64,000 nt of DNA, from contig NZ_JAKKOT010000003.1 in NCBI RefSeq assembly GCF_021739025.1, positions 744,001-808,000 of the forward strand. Direction: 5' to 3'. This document shows, piece after piece, positions 48,388-57,980 of this stretch (its first letter is position 1; the number at the start of each line of letters is the position of its first letter). The stretch comes from Gordonia liuliyuniae. Its GTDB lineage: Bacteria > Actinomycetota > Actinomycetes > Mycobacteriales > Mycobacteriaceae. The notes under the pieces were generated by a model that was given only the letters and a program-made list of their open reading frames with translations, had not been told where the DNA came from and searched no databases. Position numbers and translations under genes: made by a program.

Positions 48388-49236
48388 ATGGATTTCGGGA
48401 TCGTCCAGTTCACGAGTGACCGAGGGCTCGCGCCGTCGGTCTTGGCGCCCCTCATCGAGAACGCCGGGTTCAGTGCGTATTACGTCCCCGAACACGGCCA
48501 CATCCCCACCCGTCGCGACGCCGCGCATCCGCAGACCGGCGACTCGTCGCTGCCCGACGACCGGTACATGCGCACCCTCGACCCGTGGGTGTCACTGAGC
48601 GCCGCAGCGGCGGTCACGTCGACGATCCGACTCGGAACCGCCGTCGCGCTGCCCGTTCAATCCGACCCCATCACGCTCGCGAAGAGCATCGCCACGCTCG
48701 ACCACCTCTCCGGCGGACGCGTGACTCTCGGCGTCGGATTCGGTTGGAACCTCGACGAACTCGCCGACCACGGGGTCCCGCCGAAGCGGCGACGGACCAT
48801 GCTGCGCGAATACCTCGAAGCGATGCGCGCGCTCTGGTCGGACGAGGAAGCGCAGTACGCGGGCGAGTTCGTGAACTTCGGCCCATCGTGGGCGTGGCCC
48901 AAGACCGTGCAGCAGCCGGGGCCGCCGACGCTCGTCGGCGCCGCGGGCAACGAGAAGAACTTCAAGTGGATCGCGCGCAGCGCCGACGGCTGGATCACGA
49001 CGCCCAACGAACAGGACATCGAGGAGTCGGTGCTGCTCCTCAAACAGATCTGGGCCGACGCCGGACGCGACGGCGATCCGCAGATCGTCGTCCTCGACTT
49101 CAAGCCGGTCGCCGAAAAGCTCGACAAGTGGCGTGAACTCGGGGTGACGACCGTCCTGTACGGGGTGCCCGACGACAGTGAGGAACGGGCGAGCGGGTAC
49201 CTCGCCAAACTCGCTGGCAAGCTCGGGCTCGAGTAG
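48388..49236 (+). CDS. LLM-class F420-dependent oxidoreductase
   Basis: A 282-residue luciferase-like monooxygenase-fold protein: DFGIVQFTSDRGLAPSVLAP, GFSAYYVPEHGHIPTRR, DHLSGGRVTLGVGFGWNLDE and ADGWITTPNEQDIEES, the pattern of the mycobacterial TIGR03619-type LLM family that uses F420 rather than FMN. First gene of an operon with an FMO and an alpha/beta hydrolase, downstream of a KstR-like site. Confidence 0.92.
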   Translation: MDFGIVQFTSDRGLAPSVLAPLIENAGFSAYYVPEHGHIPTRRDAAHPQTGDSSLPDDRYMRTLDPWVSLSAAAAVTSTIRLGTAVALPVQSDPITLAKSIATLDHLSGGRVTLGVGFGWNLDELADHGVPPKRRRTMLREYLEAMRALWSDEEAQYAGEFVNFGPSWAWPKTVQQPGPPTLVGAAGNEKNFKWIARSADGWITTPNEQDIEESVLLLKQIWADAGRDGDPQIVVLDFKPVAEKLDKWRELGVTTVLYGVPDDSEERASGYLAKLAGKLGLE

Positions 49237-49249
49237 GGCGAGGCAGACC

Positions 49250-50641
49250 ATGACAGAACACAGGGACACGGGACACAGGGACACGGGGAACGGGGGGTCT
49301 GGGCCGACGACCGCGATCATCGGGGCAGGGATCAGCGGTTTGACCGCCGGAAAGATACTGGCCGACTACGGGATCGACTACACGTGCTTCGAAGTCTCTG
49401 ACCGCGTCGGAGGCAACTGGGCGTTCCGCAACCCGAACGGCATGAGCAGCGCCTACCGCTCGTTGCACATCGACACCTCCAAGCACCGGCTCTCGTTCAA
49501 AGACTTTCCGATGCCCGACGACTACCCGGATTTCCCGCACCACGCACAGATCAAGGCGTACCTCGACGACTACGCGGATGCGTTCGATCTCCGCGCGAAC
49601 ATCGAGTTCGAGAACGGGGTGACGCACGCTCGACGACTCGACGGCGGGGGATGGGAGCTCACCACGCAGAAGGGTGAGACGCGGAGGTTCGATCTGCTCG
49701 TCGTCGGCAACGGCCACCACTGGGACGCCCGGATGGCCGACTTCCCCGGCACGTTCACTGGCGAGTCCATCCACGCGCACCACTACGTCGATCCGCAGGA
49801 ACCGCTCGACCTGCACGGTAAGCGAATTCTCGTCGTCGGACTCGGCAACAGCGCCGCCGACATCGCCGTCGAACTGTCATCGAAATCGCTGCAGAACGAC
49901 GTGACGCTGTCGACCCGGTCCGGTGCGTGGATCGTGCCGAAGTACATTGCGGGACGACCCGCCGACAAGTACTACAAGACGAGTCCGCACGTGCCGTTGT
50001 CGTGGCAGCGGAAGATCGCCCAGTGGGGCCAGCCGATGTCGGCGGGACGCCCCGAGAACTTCGGTTTGCCGACCCCGAACCACAAGTTCTTCGAAGCGCA
50101 TCCGACGCAGTCCGTCGAACTGCCGCTGCGACTCGGGTCTGGCGACGTGATCCCGAAACCCAACGTCTCCCGGCTCGACGGCGAGTCGGTCCACTTCGAC
50201 GACGGGACGAGCAGCGACTTCGACGTGATCGTCTACGCGACCGGCTACAACATCACGTTCCCGTTCTTCGACGACGACGTCATCAGCGCTCCCGACAACC
50301 GCATCGACCTGTACAAGCGCATGTTCAAGCCGGGGTTCGACGATCTCGTGTTCATCGGTTTCGCACAGGCGACGCCTACCTTGTTCCCGTTCGTCGAATG
50401 CCAGTCCCGTCTCCTTGGCGCATACGCGGCCGGCCGCTACCGGCTGCCGTCGGTCGAGGTGATGAACGAGGTGATCGTGAGCGACCAGCACAAGTACACC
50501 GGGCACATGCTCGACCGACCTCGCCACACCCAACAGGTCGACTACTTCATCTACGAGCACGACCTGCGAACAAGGGAACTGCCTGCGGGCATCGCACGAG
50601 CCGAACGCTTCGGCGCGTCGACGACGGCGGTGACAGCATGA
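49250..50641 (+). CDS. Flavin-containing monooxygenase (FMO/BVMO type)
   Basis: A 463-residue two-dinucleotide-domain enzyme: IIGAGISGLTAGKI binds FAD and VVGLGNSAADIAVEL binds NADPH. FPGTFTGESIHAHHY resembles the FxGxxxHxxxY/W signature of FMOs and Baeyer-Villiger enzymes. It may oxygenate a ketone or heteroatom in the ring-cleavage pathway. A tandem repeat at the N-terminus (RDTGHRDTG) comes from a short duplicated DNA unit. Its end overlaps the hydrolase start (ATGA). Confidence 0.92.
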   Translation: MTEHRDTGHRDTGNGGSGPTTAIIGAGISGLTAGKILADYGIDYTCFEVSDRVGGNWAFRNPNGMSSAYRSLHIDTSKHRLSFKDFPMPDDYPDFPHHAQIKAYLDDYADAFDLRANIEFENGVTHARRLDGGGWELTTQKGETRRFDLLVVGNGHHWDARMADFPGTFTGESIHAHHYVDPQEPLDLHGKRILVVGLGNSAADIAVELSSKSLQNDVTLSTRSGAWIVPKYIAGRPADKYYKTSPHVPLSWQRKIAQWGQPMSAGRPENFGLPTPNHKFFEAHPTQSVELPLRLGSGDVIPKPNVSRLDGESVHFDDGTSSDFDVIVYATGYNITFPFFDDDVISAPDNRIDLYKRMFKPGFDDLVFIGFAQATPTLFPFVECQSRLLGAYAAGRYRLPSVEVMNEVIVSDQHKYTGHMLDRPRHTQQVDYFIYEHDLRTRELPAGIARAERFGASTTAVTA

Positions 50642-51579
50642 CCGCTCGACCTGAGACGCACGACTCCGGCGCTTACACGCCGACATCCTTCGTCAGCGGG
50701 GGAACGCGCTGCGCCGCCTGGCATTTCCCAGTGGGCACCGACCGTCTCGCCGGGCCGAACGGCAGGCCTGTCGTCGTCATGGCACACGGGCTGGGCGGCA
50801 CCATGGACTCGGGTCTCGCGCCGTTCGCGCAACGCCTGTCGGCCGCGGGGGTAGACGTCCTCGCCTTCGACTACCGCGGCTTCGGCGCGTCCGACGGCGA
50901 ACCGCGGCAGACAGTCCGGCTCGCCGACCAGCTCGACGACTACCGTGCCGCGATCGCCGCGGCCGCGCAGATCGACGGCGTCGATCCCCGGCGGATCGTG
51001 CTGTGGGGTGTGTCGTTGTCCGGCGGGCACGTCCTCGCCGTCGCCGCCGGTCGCGACGATATCGCCGCCGTTGTCTCGATGACGCCACTCGTCAACGGAT
51101 TGGCAGCCGGACGGCTCGCGTTGGCGAACGGCCCGGTGTCGGCGATGGCCGCGTCGACGGTGCGTGGGTACCGCAGCAAGGCTCGTCGTCTCGCAGGCCG
51201 TGAACCGCTGATGATGCCGATCGTCGGAGACCCCGGTGAGCCCGGCGCACTGACGTTGCCCGGCTACCGTGGCGACTACCTCGCGATCGCCGGGCCGACG
51301 TGGCGCAACGAAGTCGACGCGGCGCTCGGCACTGAGATCGGCGGCTACCGCGCCGACAAACACGCCGCGGACATCACCGTGCCGGTCCTCATGCAGGTCG
51401 CTGACTTCGACCGGAGCGCCCCGCCGCACGCCGCCATCGAAGCGGGCGTCAAAGCTCGTGCGCAGGTGCGCCACTACCCATGCGACCACTTCGGGATCTT
51501 CCCCGGACAGCCCTACTTCGACGCGGCGTCCGAGCACCAGATCTACTTTCTGACGCGCACCCTCGCTCCGTCGGACTGA
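50638..51579 (+). CDS. Alpha/beta hydrolase
   Basis: A 313-residue hydrolase: VVVMAHGLGGTMDSG is the oxyanion-hole strand, GVSLSGG the nucleophile elbow, then MQVADFDRSAPPHAA (acid) and HYPCDHFGIFPGQ (catalytic His). A cap domain lies between. With an FMO upstream, a lactone or ester from Baeyer-Villiger oxidation is a sensible substrate. Translationally coupled to the FMO gene. Confidence 0.9.
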   Translation: MTARPETHDSGAYTPTSFVSGGTRCAAWHFPVGTDRLAGPNGRPVVVMAHGLGGTMDSGLAPFAQRLSAAGVDVLAFDYRGFGASDGEPRQTVRLADQLDDYRAAIAAAAQIDGVDPRRIVLWGVSLSGGHVLAVAAGRDDIAAVVSMTPLVNGLAAGRLALANGPVSAMAASTVRGYRSKARRLAGREPLMMPIVGDPGEPGALTLPGYRGDYLAIAGPTWRNEVDAALGTEIGGYRADKHAADITVPVLMQVADFDRSAPPHAAIEAGVKARAQVRHYPCDHFGIFPGQPYFDAASEHQIYFLTRTLAPSD

Positions 51580-51670
51580 CCCGCCGCTGCCGGAGCAGCC
51601 GCTCGCGTCGTGTGACGGCACAGAATCGACGTTTCCGTAGTGACGTCGGCTACATCAGTTATCGTGTAAC

Positions 51671-51684
51671 TAGAATACGTTTCA
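51671..51684 (+). promoter_or_regulatory. KstR-like operator 3 (one mismatch)
   Basis: TAGAATACGTTTCA differs from TNNAACNNGTTNNA only by AAT for AAC. It lies 41 bases upstream of the acyl-CoA synthetase GTG. Confidence 0.5.
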
Positions 51685-51725
51685 GTTTTTGCCGTGCCTG
51701 GAGAATCGACCCGGAGGTCCTACTC

Positions 51726-53432
51726 GTGACAACAGCCAACGAATCGGTAGCCGCTTACCGCGAGGTCGAAGCGGAACTGACCGGTCCCGACGGGCCGTTC
51801 GCGGTGATCGACGCGGTGGTCGGCGGCGAGACGATGCGGGTCTACCGCGACACACCGACGAGCTTCGACGAGGTGTTCGCCGAAGCCGTCTCGGAGTACG
51901 CCGACGACACGCTGTTCGTCGAAGACGGCGTCTCGTACACCTATCGGCAGGTGTCCGACGAGGCCGGGCTGCTCGCCGGATCGTTGGTTCGTGACCACGG
52001 TGTGGCCGAGGGGGACCGCGTCGGGATCGCGATGAAGAACCGGATGGCCTTCGTCGTCTCGCTCGTCGCCATCGGACGGTGCGGGGCCGTCGCCGTGCTG
52101 TTCAACGGCCGCGAGAGCGAAGGCGAACTCGCCGGTGCCGTGGCCGACGCCGCGTGCGTCGTGATCGTCGCCGACGACGAGCGCGCGGCAAAGATCCGAA
52201 CGCGGGACAAGGAAACCGACCTCGTCGTCGTCGGCGACGGGGACCTGCCGTCCGCGCCCGCGTGTCGCTACGACGACCTACTGGCGGGCGGCGAGCCGAT
52301 CGCCGCACGAGAAGTGCCCGAGCCCGATTCGGTGTCATGGATCCTGTTCACCTCCGGGACGTCCGGACGTTCCAAAGGTGTGCTGCTGACCCATAGGAAC
52401 ATCTGCACCCTGGTCGTGAATCTGCGCGTGATCAAGGAGTCGAACATCGCTCTCAACGCGCGCAAGTACGGGATGGAGCCGGAGGCGCTCCGCGGATTGA
52501 TGCCGAAACTCTCAGCGCTGTTGATCTTCCCGCTGTTTCACACATCGGGTCTGGCATCGTTGTTGACGACCATGTCTGCGGGCGGATTCGCGGTGATCAT
52601 GCCCCGCTGGAACGTGGACGCGGCGATCGAACTCATCGACGAGTACAAGCTGTCGATGCTCGCCGGACCGCCGATGGTGATCATCGACCTGTTGTCCGCG
52701 GAACCGCCCGTCGAGAAAGTCGGAACCCTGATCAACGTCTCGCCCGCGGGCCAGGCGACACCGCCCGACCTGGTGAGTCGGATCGAGCGAGTGATGCCCA
52801 ACGCTGCCCGCGGCGTCGGGTGGGGGATGACCGAGACCACCGCCAGCGTGTGCACGGCGGGCGGCGACCTGCTCGCGACCCATCCGAACACCGCGGGGGC
52901 GACGAGCCCGGTGATGGAGGTGCGTGTGGTGGACGCGGCAGGCCAGGCTCTCGACGGGCCGGGCGCGACCGGCGAACTTCAGATCCGCGGCCCCCAGGTG
53001 ATGGCCGGCTACCTCAACCGTCCCGAAGAGACGGCCGCGGTGCTTGACGGGTCCTGGTACCGCACAGGCGATCTCGGATACGTCGACGCCGATGGTCTGG
53101 TCTACGTCGTCGACCGCAAGAAGGACATCGTGATCACCGGCGGCGAGAACGTGTACTGCGCGGAAGTCGAGTTCACGCTATTGGCGTCCGAACGGTTCAC
53201 CGAGGTCGCGGTGTTCGGCGTGCCCGATCCGCGACAGGGCGAGAAGGTGGTCGCCGCCGTCACCGTCGCCGAGGGACTCGCCTTGACCGCGGACGATGTC
53301 CGCGACATCGTCCGCGAATCGCTCGCCGCGTATAAGACGCCGACCGACGTGGTGTTCGACCTCGGTCCGTTCCCGCGCAACGCTACGGGCAAGATCCTCA
53401 AGCGGAAGATCCGCGAGAACTTCCTGGGTTGA
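51726..53432 (+). CDS. Acyl-CoA synthetase (ANL superfamily)
   Basis: A 568-residue AMP-forming ligase: ILFTSGTSGRSKGVLLTHRN is the P-loop, GWGMTETTASV the A5 motif, YRTGDLGYVDADG A7, VDRKKDIVITGGENVYCAEV A8 and NATGKILKRKI with the catalytic Lys A10. Activates a carboxylic acid to its CoA ester for beta-oxidation. The GTG is set by GGAGG seven bases upstream. Related enzymes in Mycobacteriales act on fatty or steroid side-chain acids. Confidence 0.94.
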   Translation: MTTANESVAAYREVEAELTGPDGPFAVIDAVVGGETMRVYRDTPTSFDEVFAEAVSEYADDTLFVEDGVSYTYRQVSDEAGLLAGSLVRDHGVAEGDRVGIAMKNRMAFVVSLVAIGRCGAVAVLFNGRESEGELAGAVADAACVVIVADDERAAKIRTRDKETDLVVVGDGDLPSAPACRYDDLLAGGEPIAAREVPEPDSVSWILFTSGTSGRSKGVLLTHRNICTLVVNLRVIKESNIALNARKYGMEPEALRGLMPKLSALLIFPLFHTSGLASLLTTMSAGGFAVIMPRWNVDAAIELIDEYKLSMLAGPPMVIIDLLSAEPPVEKVGTLINVSPAGQATPPDLVSRIERVMPNAARGVGWGMTETTASVCTAGGDLLATHPNTAGATSPVMEVRVVDAAGQALDGPGATGELQIRGPQVMAGYLNRPEETAAVLDGSWYRTGDLGYVDADGLVYVVDRKKDIVITGGENVYCAEVEFTLLASERFTEVAVFGVPDPRQGEKVVAAVTVAEGLALTADDVRDIVRESLAAYKTPTDVVFDLGPFPRNATGKILKRKIRENFLG

Positions 53433-53446
53433 TCGTCGCGCGCGGA

Positions 53447-54436
53447 TCAGCGGGAGCCGCCGCCTGACGGATGCTCGTCCCACACAGCGGCGAGCGTCTC
53501 GGCAGCCGGACGGAACGTCATGCCCAGATCGTTCTCGGCTGCCGTGTTGTCCGGGATCGGTGCGTGGACGAGGTAGCCGATCGCGGCCTCGCTCAGCTGG
53601 GACAGGAACGGGGGAACCACACCGGGCGCCCGGTCGGCGACGCGGCCAGCCCAGGCGAGTACCGAGTTCGGGATCGGCCAGTGGCGGATCCGGCGGCCGG
53701 TGATCTCGCTGAGACATCGAGCCAGTTCGGCGTCGCCGAGACGATGTCCGCCCGCGACGTATCGGCGCGGCCCCCGGCCGACTTCGAGTGCGCGTGCGTG
53801 CAGTTCGGCTACGTCACGGACGTCCACGATCGTCAGGGCTGCCGTCCGTCCGACGACGCCCGCCCTGGTCAAGGTGATGACGGCGTCGCCGGCCTCGCCG
53901 AACCGGCCGTGCGCGGACGGCCCCATCACCGCGGTCGGGTAGACGATCACGACTGGATGGCCTGCGTCTTGGAGTTCCCGCGCGCACCGTTCGCCAGCCG
54001 CCTTCGACTGTCCGTACGCGTCCGGTCCGCCTCGCACCGGAAGGTCCGGTGCGACGCCCGGCTCCGCCGCGTCCCAGAGCGCCCCCGAACTCGACACGTA
54101 GACGATCGGGTCCATGCCGAGGTCGGCGGCCTGACCGAGGACGTTTCGGCAGGCCTCGACGTTGCGTCGGACCAAGTCGTCGGCCTTGCCCGCGTGGAGC
54201 GCGACCTCGGCGGCGGCGTGAATCACCGCATCGCATCCGGCGAGGGCCCGTCGAACGGCGTCGGGGTCGCCGATGTCACCGACGACGACGTCGGGGTCGA
54301 ACCCCAGGAAGGTCACCGAGTCGGCGACCGTCTCGGGGCTGCGTGCGAGGAGCCGGACCTCGTGGCCGTGTTCGTGTACTGCCTTCGCGATCCAGCCTCC
54401 GACGAAGCCGGTCGCACCCGTCACCAGGACGCGCAT
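53447..54436 (-). CDS. NAD-dependent epimerase/dehydratase (extended SDR)
   Basis: A 329-residue extended SDR: VLVTGATGFVGGWIAKAVHE is the nucleotide motif, VIHAAAEVALHAGK the substrate loop, YVSSSGAL the catalytic strand and YGQSKAAGE the Tyr-x3-Lys. Similar proteins are 3-beta-hydroxysteroid dehydrogenase/reductase-like. The ATG at 54436 or 54451 could be used. First of a leftward gene block but separated by 34 bases from the AhpD-like gene. Confidence 0.9.
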   Translation of the reverse strand: MRVLVTGATGFVGGWIAKAVHEHGHEVRLLARSPETVADSVTFLGFDPDVVVGDIGDPDAVRRALAGCDAVIHAAAEVALHAGKADDLVRRNVEACRNVLGQAADLGMDPIVYVSSSGALWDAAEPGVAPDLPVRGGPDAYGQSKAAGERCARELQDAGHPVVIVYPTAVMGPSAHGRFGEAGDAVITLTRAGVVGRTAALTIVDVRDVAELHARALEVGRGPRRYVAGGHRLGDAELARCLSEITGRRIRHWPIPNSVLAWAGRVADRAPGVVPPFLSQLSEAAIGYLVHAPIPDNTAAENDLGMTFRPAAETLAAVWDEHPSGGGSR

Positions 54437-54469
54437 CCGCTGCCTTCCCATGCCTTGCGATCGTTCGAC

Positions 54470-54868
54470 TCAATCCTTGCGTTGAGCCCTCTCATGTTTG
54501 TCGATGACCCCACCGAACATCATGTTGAGGGCCGAACCCCGCGGCCACCCGATGTAATAACAGAGGAACAGGGCGATCTCGAGGAGTTCGTCGCCGTCGA
54601 GCTCGCCGTTGCCGAGCGCGGCGCCCGCCTGGATCTCGGCGACGTCGATCTGTCCGGTCGCAGCGAGCGCCCCCAGCAGCAGGAGGCGACGGTCACGGAT
54701 GCTGAGCCCGTCACGGGACCACACCTCGCCGAACACCTGATCCGCGGTGTGGGCGAAGAAGTCGCCCGGCCCGTCCTTCATCTCCCAGCCGTACACCTTG
54801 GACATCATGTCCAGGCCCTTCTGGCGTTGCGGGGAGATCTTTTCCGAGGAATCCTCCGGAGTGCTCAC
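54470..54868 (-). CDS. Carboxymuconolactone decarboxylase/AhpD-like protein
   Basis: A 132-residue all-alpha protein: DRRLLLLGALAATGQIDVAE, QAGAALGNGELDGDELLEIA and ALFLCYYIGWPRGSALNMMF. This is the CMD/AhpD fold, but the CxxC redox pair is replaced, so a decarboxylase or other role is more likely than peroxidase. It overlaps the upstream dehydrogenase stop (ATGA). Confidence 0.9.
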   Translation of the reverse strand: MSTPEDSSEKISPQRQKGLDMMSKVYGWEMKDGPGDFFAHTADQVFGEVWSRDGLSIRDRRLLLLGALAATGQIDVAEIQAGAALGNGELDGDELLEIALFLCYYIGWPRGSALNMMFGGVIDKHERAQRKD

Positions 54869-55731
54869 TTCTCGTCCTTTCCCACGCCGAGTCCATCGGC
54901 GAATCGTTCCAGTGCCAGTGCGGTGAGAGGCAGGTCGACGCCCAGTTCGTCGCCCAGATCGAGAGCGAGTCCGAGGTCCTTCTCACCGAGGCCGCGCACG
55001 TGGTCGAACACGTCGTACCAGAAGTCGTCGCGCGCGATGGGTGCGGTCGTGTCGCGCAACATGATCGCGCCCGCGCCACCGGTGATCGCATCGGTGTGGC
55101 GGACCACCTTGCCGAGTTTCACCAGGTCGATGCCTGCGGCCTCAGCGAGCCGGGACGCCTCCGTCGTCGCGGTGAACGAGATGAAGTGCAGCAGGTTGCG
55201 GGCCAGCTTCATCTTGGTTCCAGACCCGACCGGACCCGCGTGGATCAGCATGTCGGACACGAGCGCGTACGGCGCTTTGATCCGCAGGTAGGCGTCGCGG
55301 TCGCCGCCGACCATGAGCGCCAGCCTGCCCTCCTTCGCGCCCTGCGCGCCGCCGGAGACGGGCGCGTCGAGGACTGCGACGCCTTTGGCCGCACACACCG
55401 CTTCAAGGTCGACCGCGGTGTGCGGGCCGATCGTCGAATGGATCACGACCACGGTGCCCGGACGTGCGCTCGCCAAGATGCCGTCGGGTCCGGTGACGAC
55501 GGTGCGGACCTGCTCGTCATTGAGGACGGTGATTCCGATGACGGTGGCGGCGGACGCGATCTCGGCGGGCGATTCGGCGCGCCGCGCGCCGTCGATTGTG
55601 GCGTCCGGTCGGACGTCGCTGACGATCAGTCCGCCCGGCCAGGCGGCGAGGCGTTCGGCGATGGGGGCGCCCATGTTGCCGAGGCCGATGAACCCGACCG
55701 GTTCCGACACGGTCTCGTCGTTGCCACTCAT
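54865..55731 (-). CDS. Beta-hydroxyacid dehydrogenase family protein
   Basis: A 288-residue NAD(P)-dependent enzyme: VGFIGLGNMGAPIAERLA is the Rossmann motif, VAVLDAPVSGGAQGAKEGRL the substrate signature, and VGSGTKMKLARNLLHFISF contains the catalytic Lys (GxxKxxxN variant). Related to 3-hydroxyisobutyrate dehydrogenase and tartronate semialdehyde reductase. Its start overlaps the SDR stop (TGATG) in the same operon. Confidence 0.92.
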   Translation of the reverse strand: MSGNDETVSEPVGFIGLGNMGAPIAERLAAWPGGLIVSDVRPDATIDGARRAESPAEIASAATVIGITVLNDEQVRTVVTGPDGILASARPGTVVVIHSTIGPHTAVDLEAVCAAKGVAVLDAPVSGGAQGAKEGRLALMVGGDRDAYLRIKAPYALVSDMLIHAGPVGSGTKMKLARNLLHFISFTATTEASRLAEAAGIDLVKLGKVVRHTDAITGGAGAIMLRDTTAPIARDDFWYDVFDHVRGLGEKDLGLALDLGDELGVDLPLTALALERFADGLGVGKDEK

Positions 55732-56465
55732 CACCGGATGATCTGTCCGCCGTCGACGTTGAAGATCTGCCCGGTGACCCACGCCGCCTCGTCCGAGAGC
55801 AGGAACAGCAGCATCCCGGCCATGTCGTCGGGGGTGCCCATCCGCGAGAGCGGTAGCTTCCCGACCATCTCGGCGACCATGTTGCCGGGCGTCGTGGTCT
55901 TCGTCGCCTCGGTGTCGGTGGGGCCGGGCGCGATGGCGTTGATGCGGATCCCGGAGCCGCCGAGCTCGGTCGCGAGTTGCTGGGTGAGACTGTTGACGCC
56001 AGCCTTCGCGACACCGTAGAAGCCGCTGTAGAGCCATGCTGCGGTCGACGACTGGTTGATGATCGCGCTGCCCGGCTTCATTCTCCCGTAGACGGCACGT
56101 GTCACGTTGAGTGCGCCGTCGAAGTTCACGCTCATGAACTTCTTGTAATAGTCCCACGGAACGGTGATGAGGAAGTCGAGCTTCATGCCGCCGTAGATCG
56201 CGGCGTTGTTGACGAGGTAGTCGATCTGTCCGTACTTCTCGATCGTCGCGTCGGCGAGCGCCTCGGCGGAGTCGGGGTCGGCGACGTCGGTGTGGACGTA
56301 CAGCCCGCCGATGTCCGCCGCGACGGCCTGTCCCGCCTCGTCGTTGAGGTCGGCGACGACCACGTGGCAGCCCTCGGCGGCGAGACGGCGTGCGTACACC
56401 TCGCCGATGCCGCCTGCGGCGCCAGTCACGATGGCGGTCTTTCCTTCAAAACGCTTGGTGCTCAT
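55731..56465 (-). CDS. Short-chain dehydrogenase/reductase
   Basis: A 244-residue classical SDR: TAIVTGAAGGIGEVYARRLA, ADLNDEAG, NNAAIYGGM, INQSSTAAWLYSGFYGVAKA with Ser and Tyr-x3-Lys (YGVAK), and PGPTDTEATKT. Start ATG 56465 follows a GGAACCCC region; it lies between an aldehyde dehydrogenase and the hydroxyacid dehydrogenase, which suggests consecutive alcohol and aldehyde oxidation. Confidence 0.93.
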   Translation of the reverse strand: MSTKRFEGKTAIVTGAAGGIGEVYARRLAAEGCHVVVADLNDEAGQAVAADIGGLYVHTDVADPDSAEALADATIEKYGQIDYLVNNAAIYGGMKLDFLITVPWDYYKKFMSVNFDGALNVTRAVYGRMKPGSAIINQSSTAAWLYSGFYGVAKAGVNSLTQQLATELGGSGIRINAIAPGPTDTEATKTTTPGNMVAEMVGKLPLSRMGTPDDMAGMLLFLLSDEAAWVTGQIFNVDGGQIIR

Positions 56466-56500
56466 GGGGTTCCCTCTGTGGTGGTTCGAGTGTTCGGGTG

Positions 56501-57967
56501 TCAGGCGGGGGTTGCGACGGCTTTGGTCTCCAGGTACTCCTCGAATCCGGCGACGCCCATCTCGCGGCCGATGCCGGACTGCTTGTAGCCGCCGAACGGG
56601 ACGTCCGCCGAATACCAGATGCCGCCGTTGACGCCCATGGTTCCGGTGCGGACACCGTCGACGACCTTGTTGATCCGATCGGGGTCGGTTCCCCACACGG
56701 CGCCGGACAGGCCGTACGGCGAGTCGTTGGCGATCGCGATCGCGTCGTCGTCGCCGTCGTGGGCGAGGATCACCAGTACGGGGCCGAAGATCTCCTCCTG
56801 GGCGACGCGCGCAGAGTTGTCGAGACCGGAGATGAGCGTGGGTTCGACGTAGAAGCCCTTCTCCTTGTCGGCTGGTCGACCGCCGCCGGTCTCGATGACG
56901 CCGCCCTCAGTCTTGGCGAGTTCGATGTAGCCGAGGACGCGGTCGCGCTGAACGGCGGAGATCAACGGTCCGCAGATGGTTCCACCCTTGGTGGGGTCGC
57001 CGGGCTGCAGACCGGCCATCGAGTCGCGGACCAGGCCGATCGCCTCGTCGTACTGGTCGCGAGGGACCAGCAGTCGCGTGGTGATCGCGCAGCCCTGGCC
57101 CGCATGGGTGACGACGTTGAACGCGGCCATCGAGCAGGCCGTCGCGAGGTCGGCGTCGTCGAGGACGACGAACGCCGACTTGCCGCCGAGCTCGAGGAAG
57201 ACCCGCTTGAGCGTCTCGGACGCGGCGGCCATCACCTTTCGTCCGGTCGCGGTGGACCCGGTGAACGACACGATGTCCACGCGCGGGTCGGTCGACAGGA
57301 GTGCGCCGACCCGGTGATCGCTCGACGTGACCACGTTGAACACGCCTGCCGGAATGTCGGTCTCCTCGGCGACGACCTTGCCGACGAGTGCGGCACACCA
57401 CGGGGTGTCGGGGGCGGGTTTGAGGACGACGGTGCATCCGGCCGCGAGGGCTGGTCCGATCTTGGCGAAATTGATCTGGTGCGGGAAGTTCCACGGCGTG
57501 ATCGCGCCGACGACGCCCGCTGCTTCGCGTCGCAGGCGTCGGTCGTTGGCAATGCCCATGGGTTCCGCCCGTCCGAGATCGGTCTCCCACTCGAAGCTCT
57601 CGGCGAGGTCGGCAAAGTATCCGAGGTCGGTGATCGGGCCTTCGAGTTGGGGCCCGGAGGTCAGGAACTTGGGGGCTCCCACTTCGGCGATCGTGATCTC
57701 GCGGAGTTCGTCGACGTGGCCGAGGAGGGCGTCGCGTAGTTGGCGGAGGCAGGTGGCACGGAAGGCCGGGTCACGCGACCACGTGGTCGTGTCGAACGCG
57801 GTGCGCGCGGCCGCGATGGCGGCGCTCATGTCGGCTTCGCTGCCGTCCGCGGCCTGTCCGATCACCTCTTCGGTCGCCGGGTTGACGACGTCGAAAGTGC
57901 CGGCGGAGCCGGGCACCAATTCTCCGTCGATCAACAGTTCAGAACTGTTTTCTGGCTTGAGGGGCAC
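56501..57967 (-). CDS. Aldehyde dehydrogenase
   Basis: A 488-residue NAD(P)-dependent ALDH: TPWNFPHQINFAKIGPALAA, SFTGSTATGRKVM, LELGGKSAFVVLDDADL with the general base Glu, GQGCAITTRLLVP with catalytic Cys, and EEIFGPVLVILAHD. First gene of the leftward block, with a GTG start. It probably converts an aldehyde from the SDR step to an acid. Upstream region contains repeated GGAC-type half sites. Confidence 0.95.
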   Translation of the reverse strand: MPLKPENSSELLIDGELVPGSAGTFDVVNPATEEVIGQAADGSEADMSAAIAAARTAFDTTTWSRDPAFRATCLRQLRDALLGHVDELREITIAEVGAPKFLTSGPQLEGPITDLGYFADLAESFEWETDLGRAEPMGIANDRRLRREAAGVVGAITPWNFPHQINFAKIGPALAAGCTVVLKPAPDTPWCAALVGKVVAEETDIPAGVFNVVTSSDHRVGALLSTDPRVDIVSFTGSTATGRKVMAAASETLKRVFLELGGKSAFVVLDDADLATACSMAAFNVVTHAGQGCAITTRLLVPRDQYDEAIGLVRDSMAGLQPGDPTKGGTICGPLISAVQRDRVLGYIELAKTEGGVIETGGGRPADKEKGFYVEPTLISGLDNSARVAQEEIFGPVLVILAHDGDDDAIAIANDSPYGLSGAVWGTDPDRINKVVDGVRTGTMGVNGGIWYSADVPFGGYKQSGIGREMGVAGFEEYLETKAVATPA

Positions 57968-57980
57968 GCCTGACTCTCCT

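Noticed and set aside
56390..57739. 449-residue plus-strand frame opposite the aldehyde dehydrogenase
   Set aside because: The minus strand encodes all ALDH motifs; the plus frame has only Asp/Arg/Gly-rich shadow composition.
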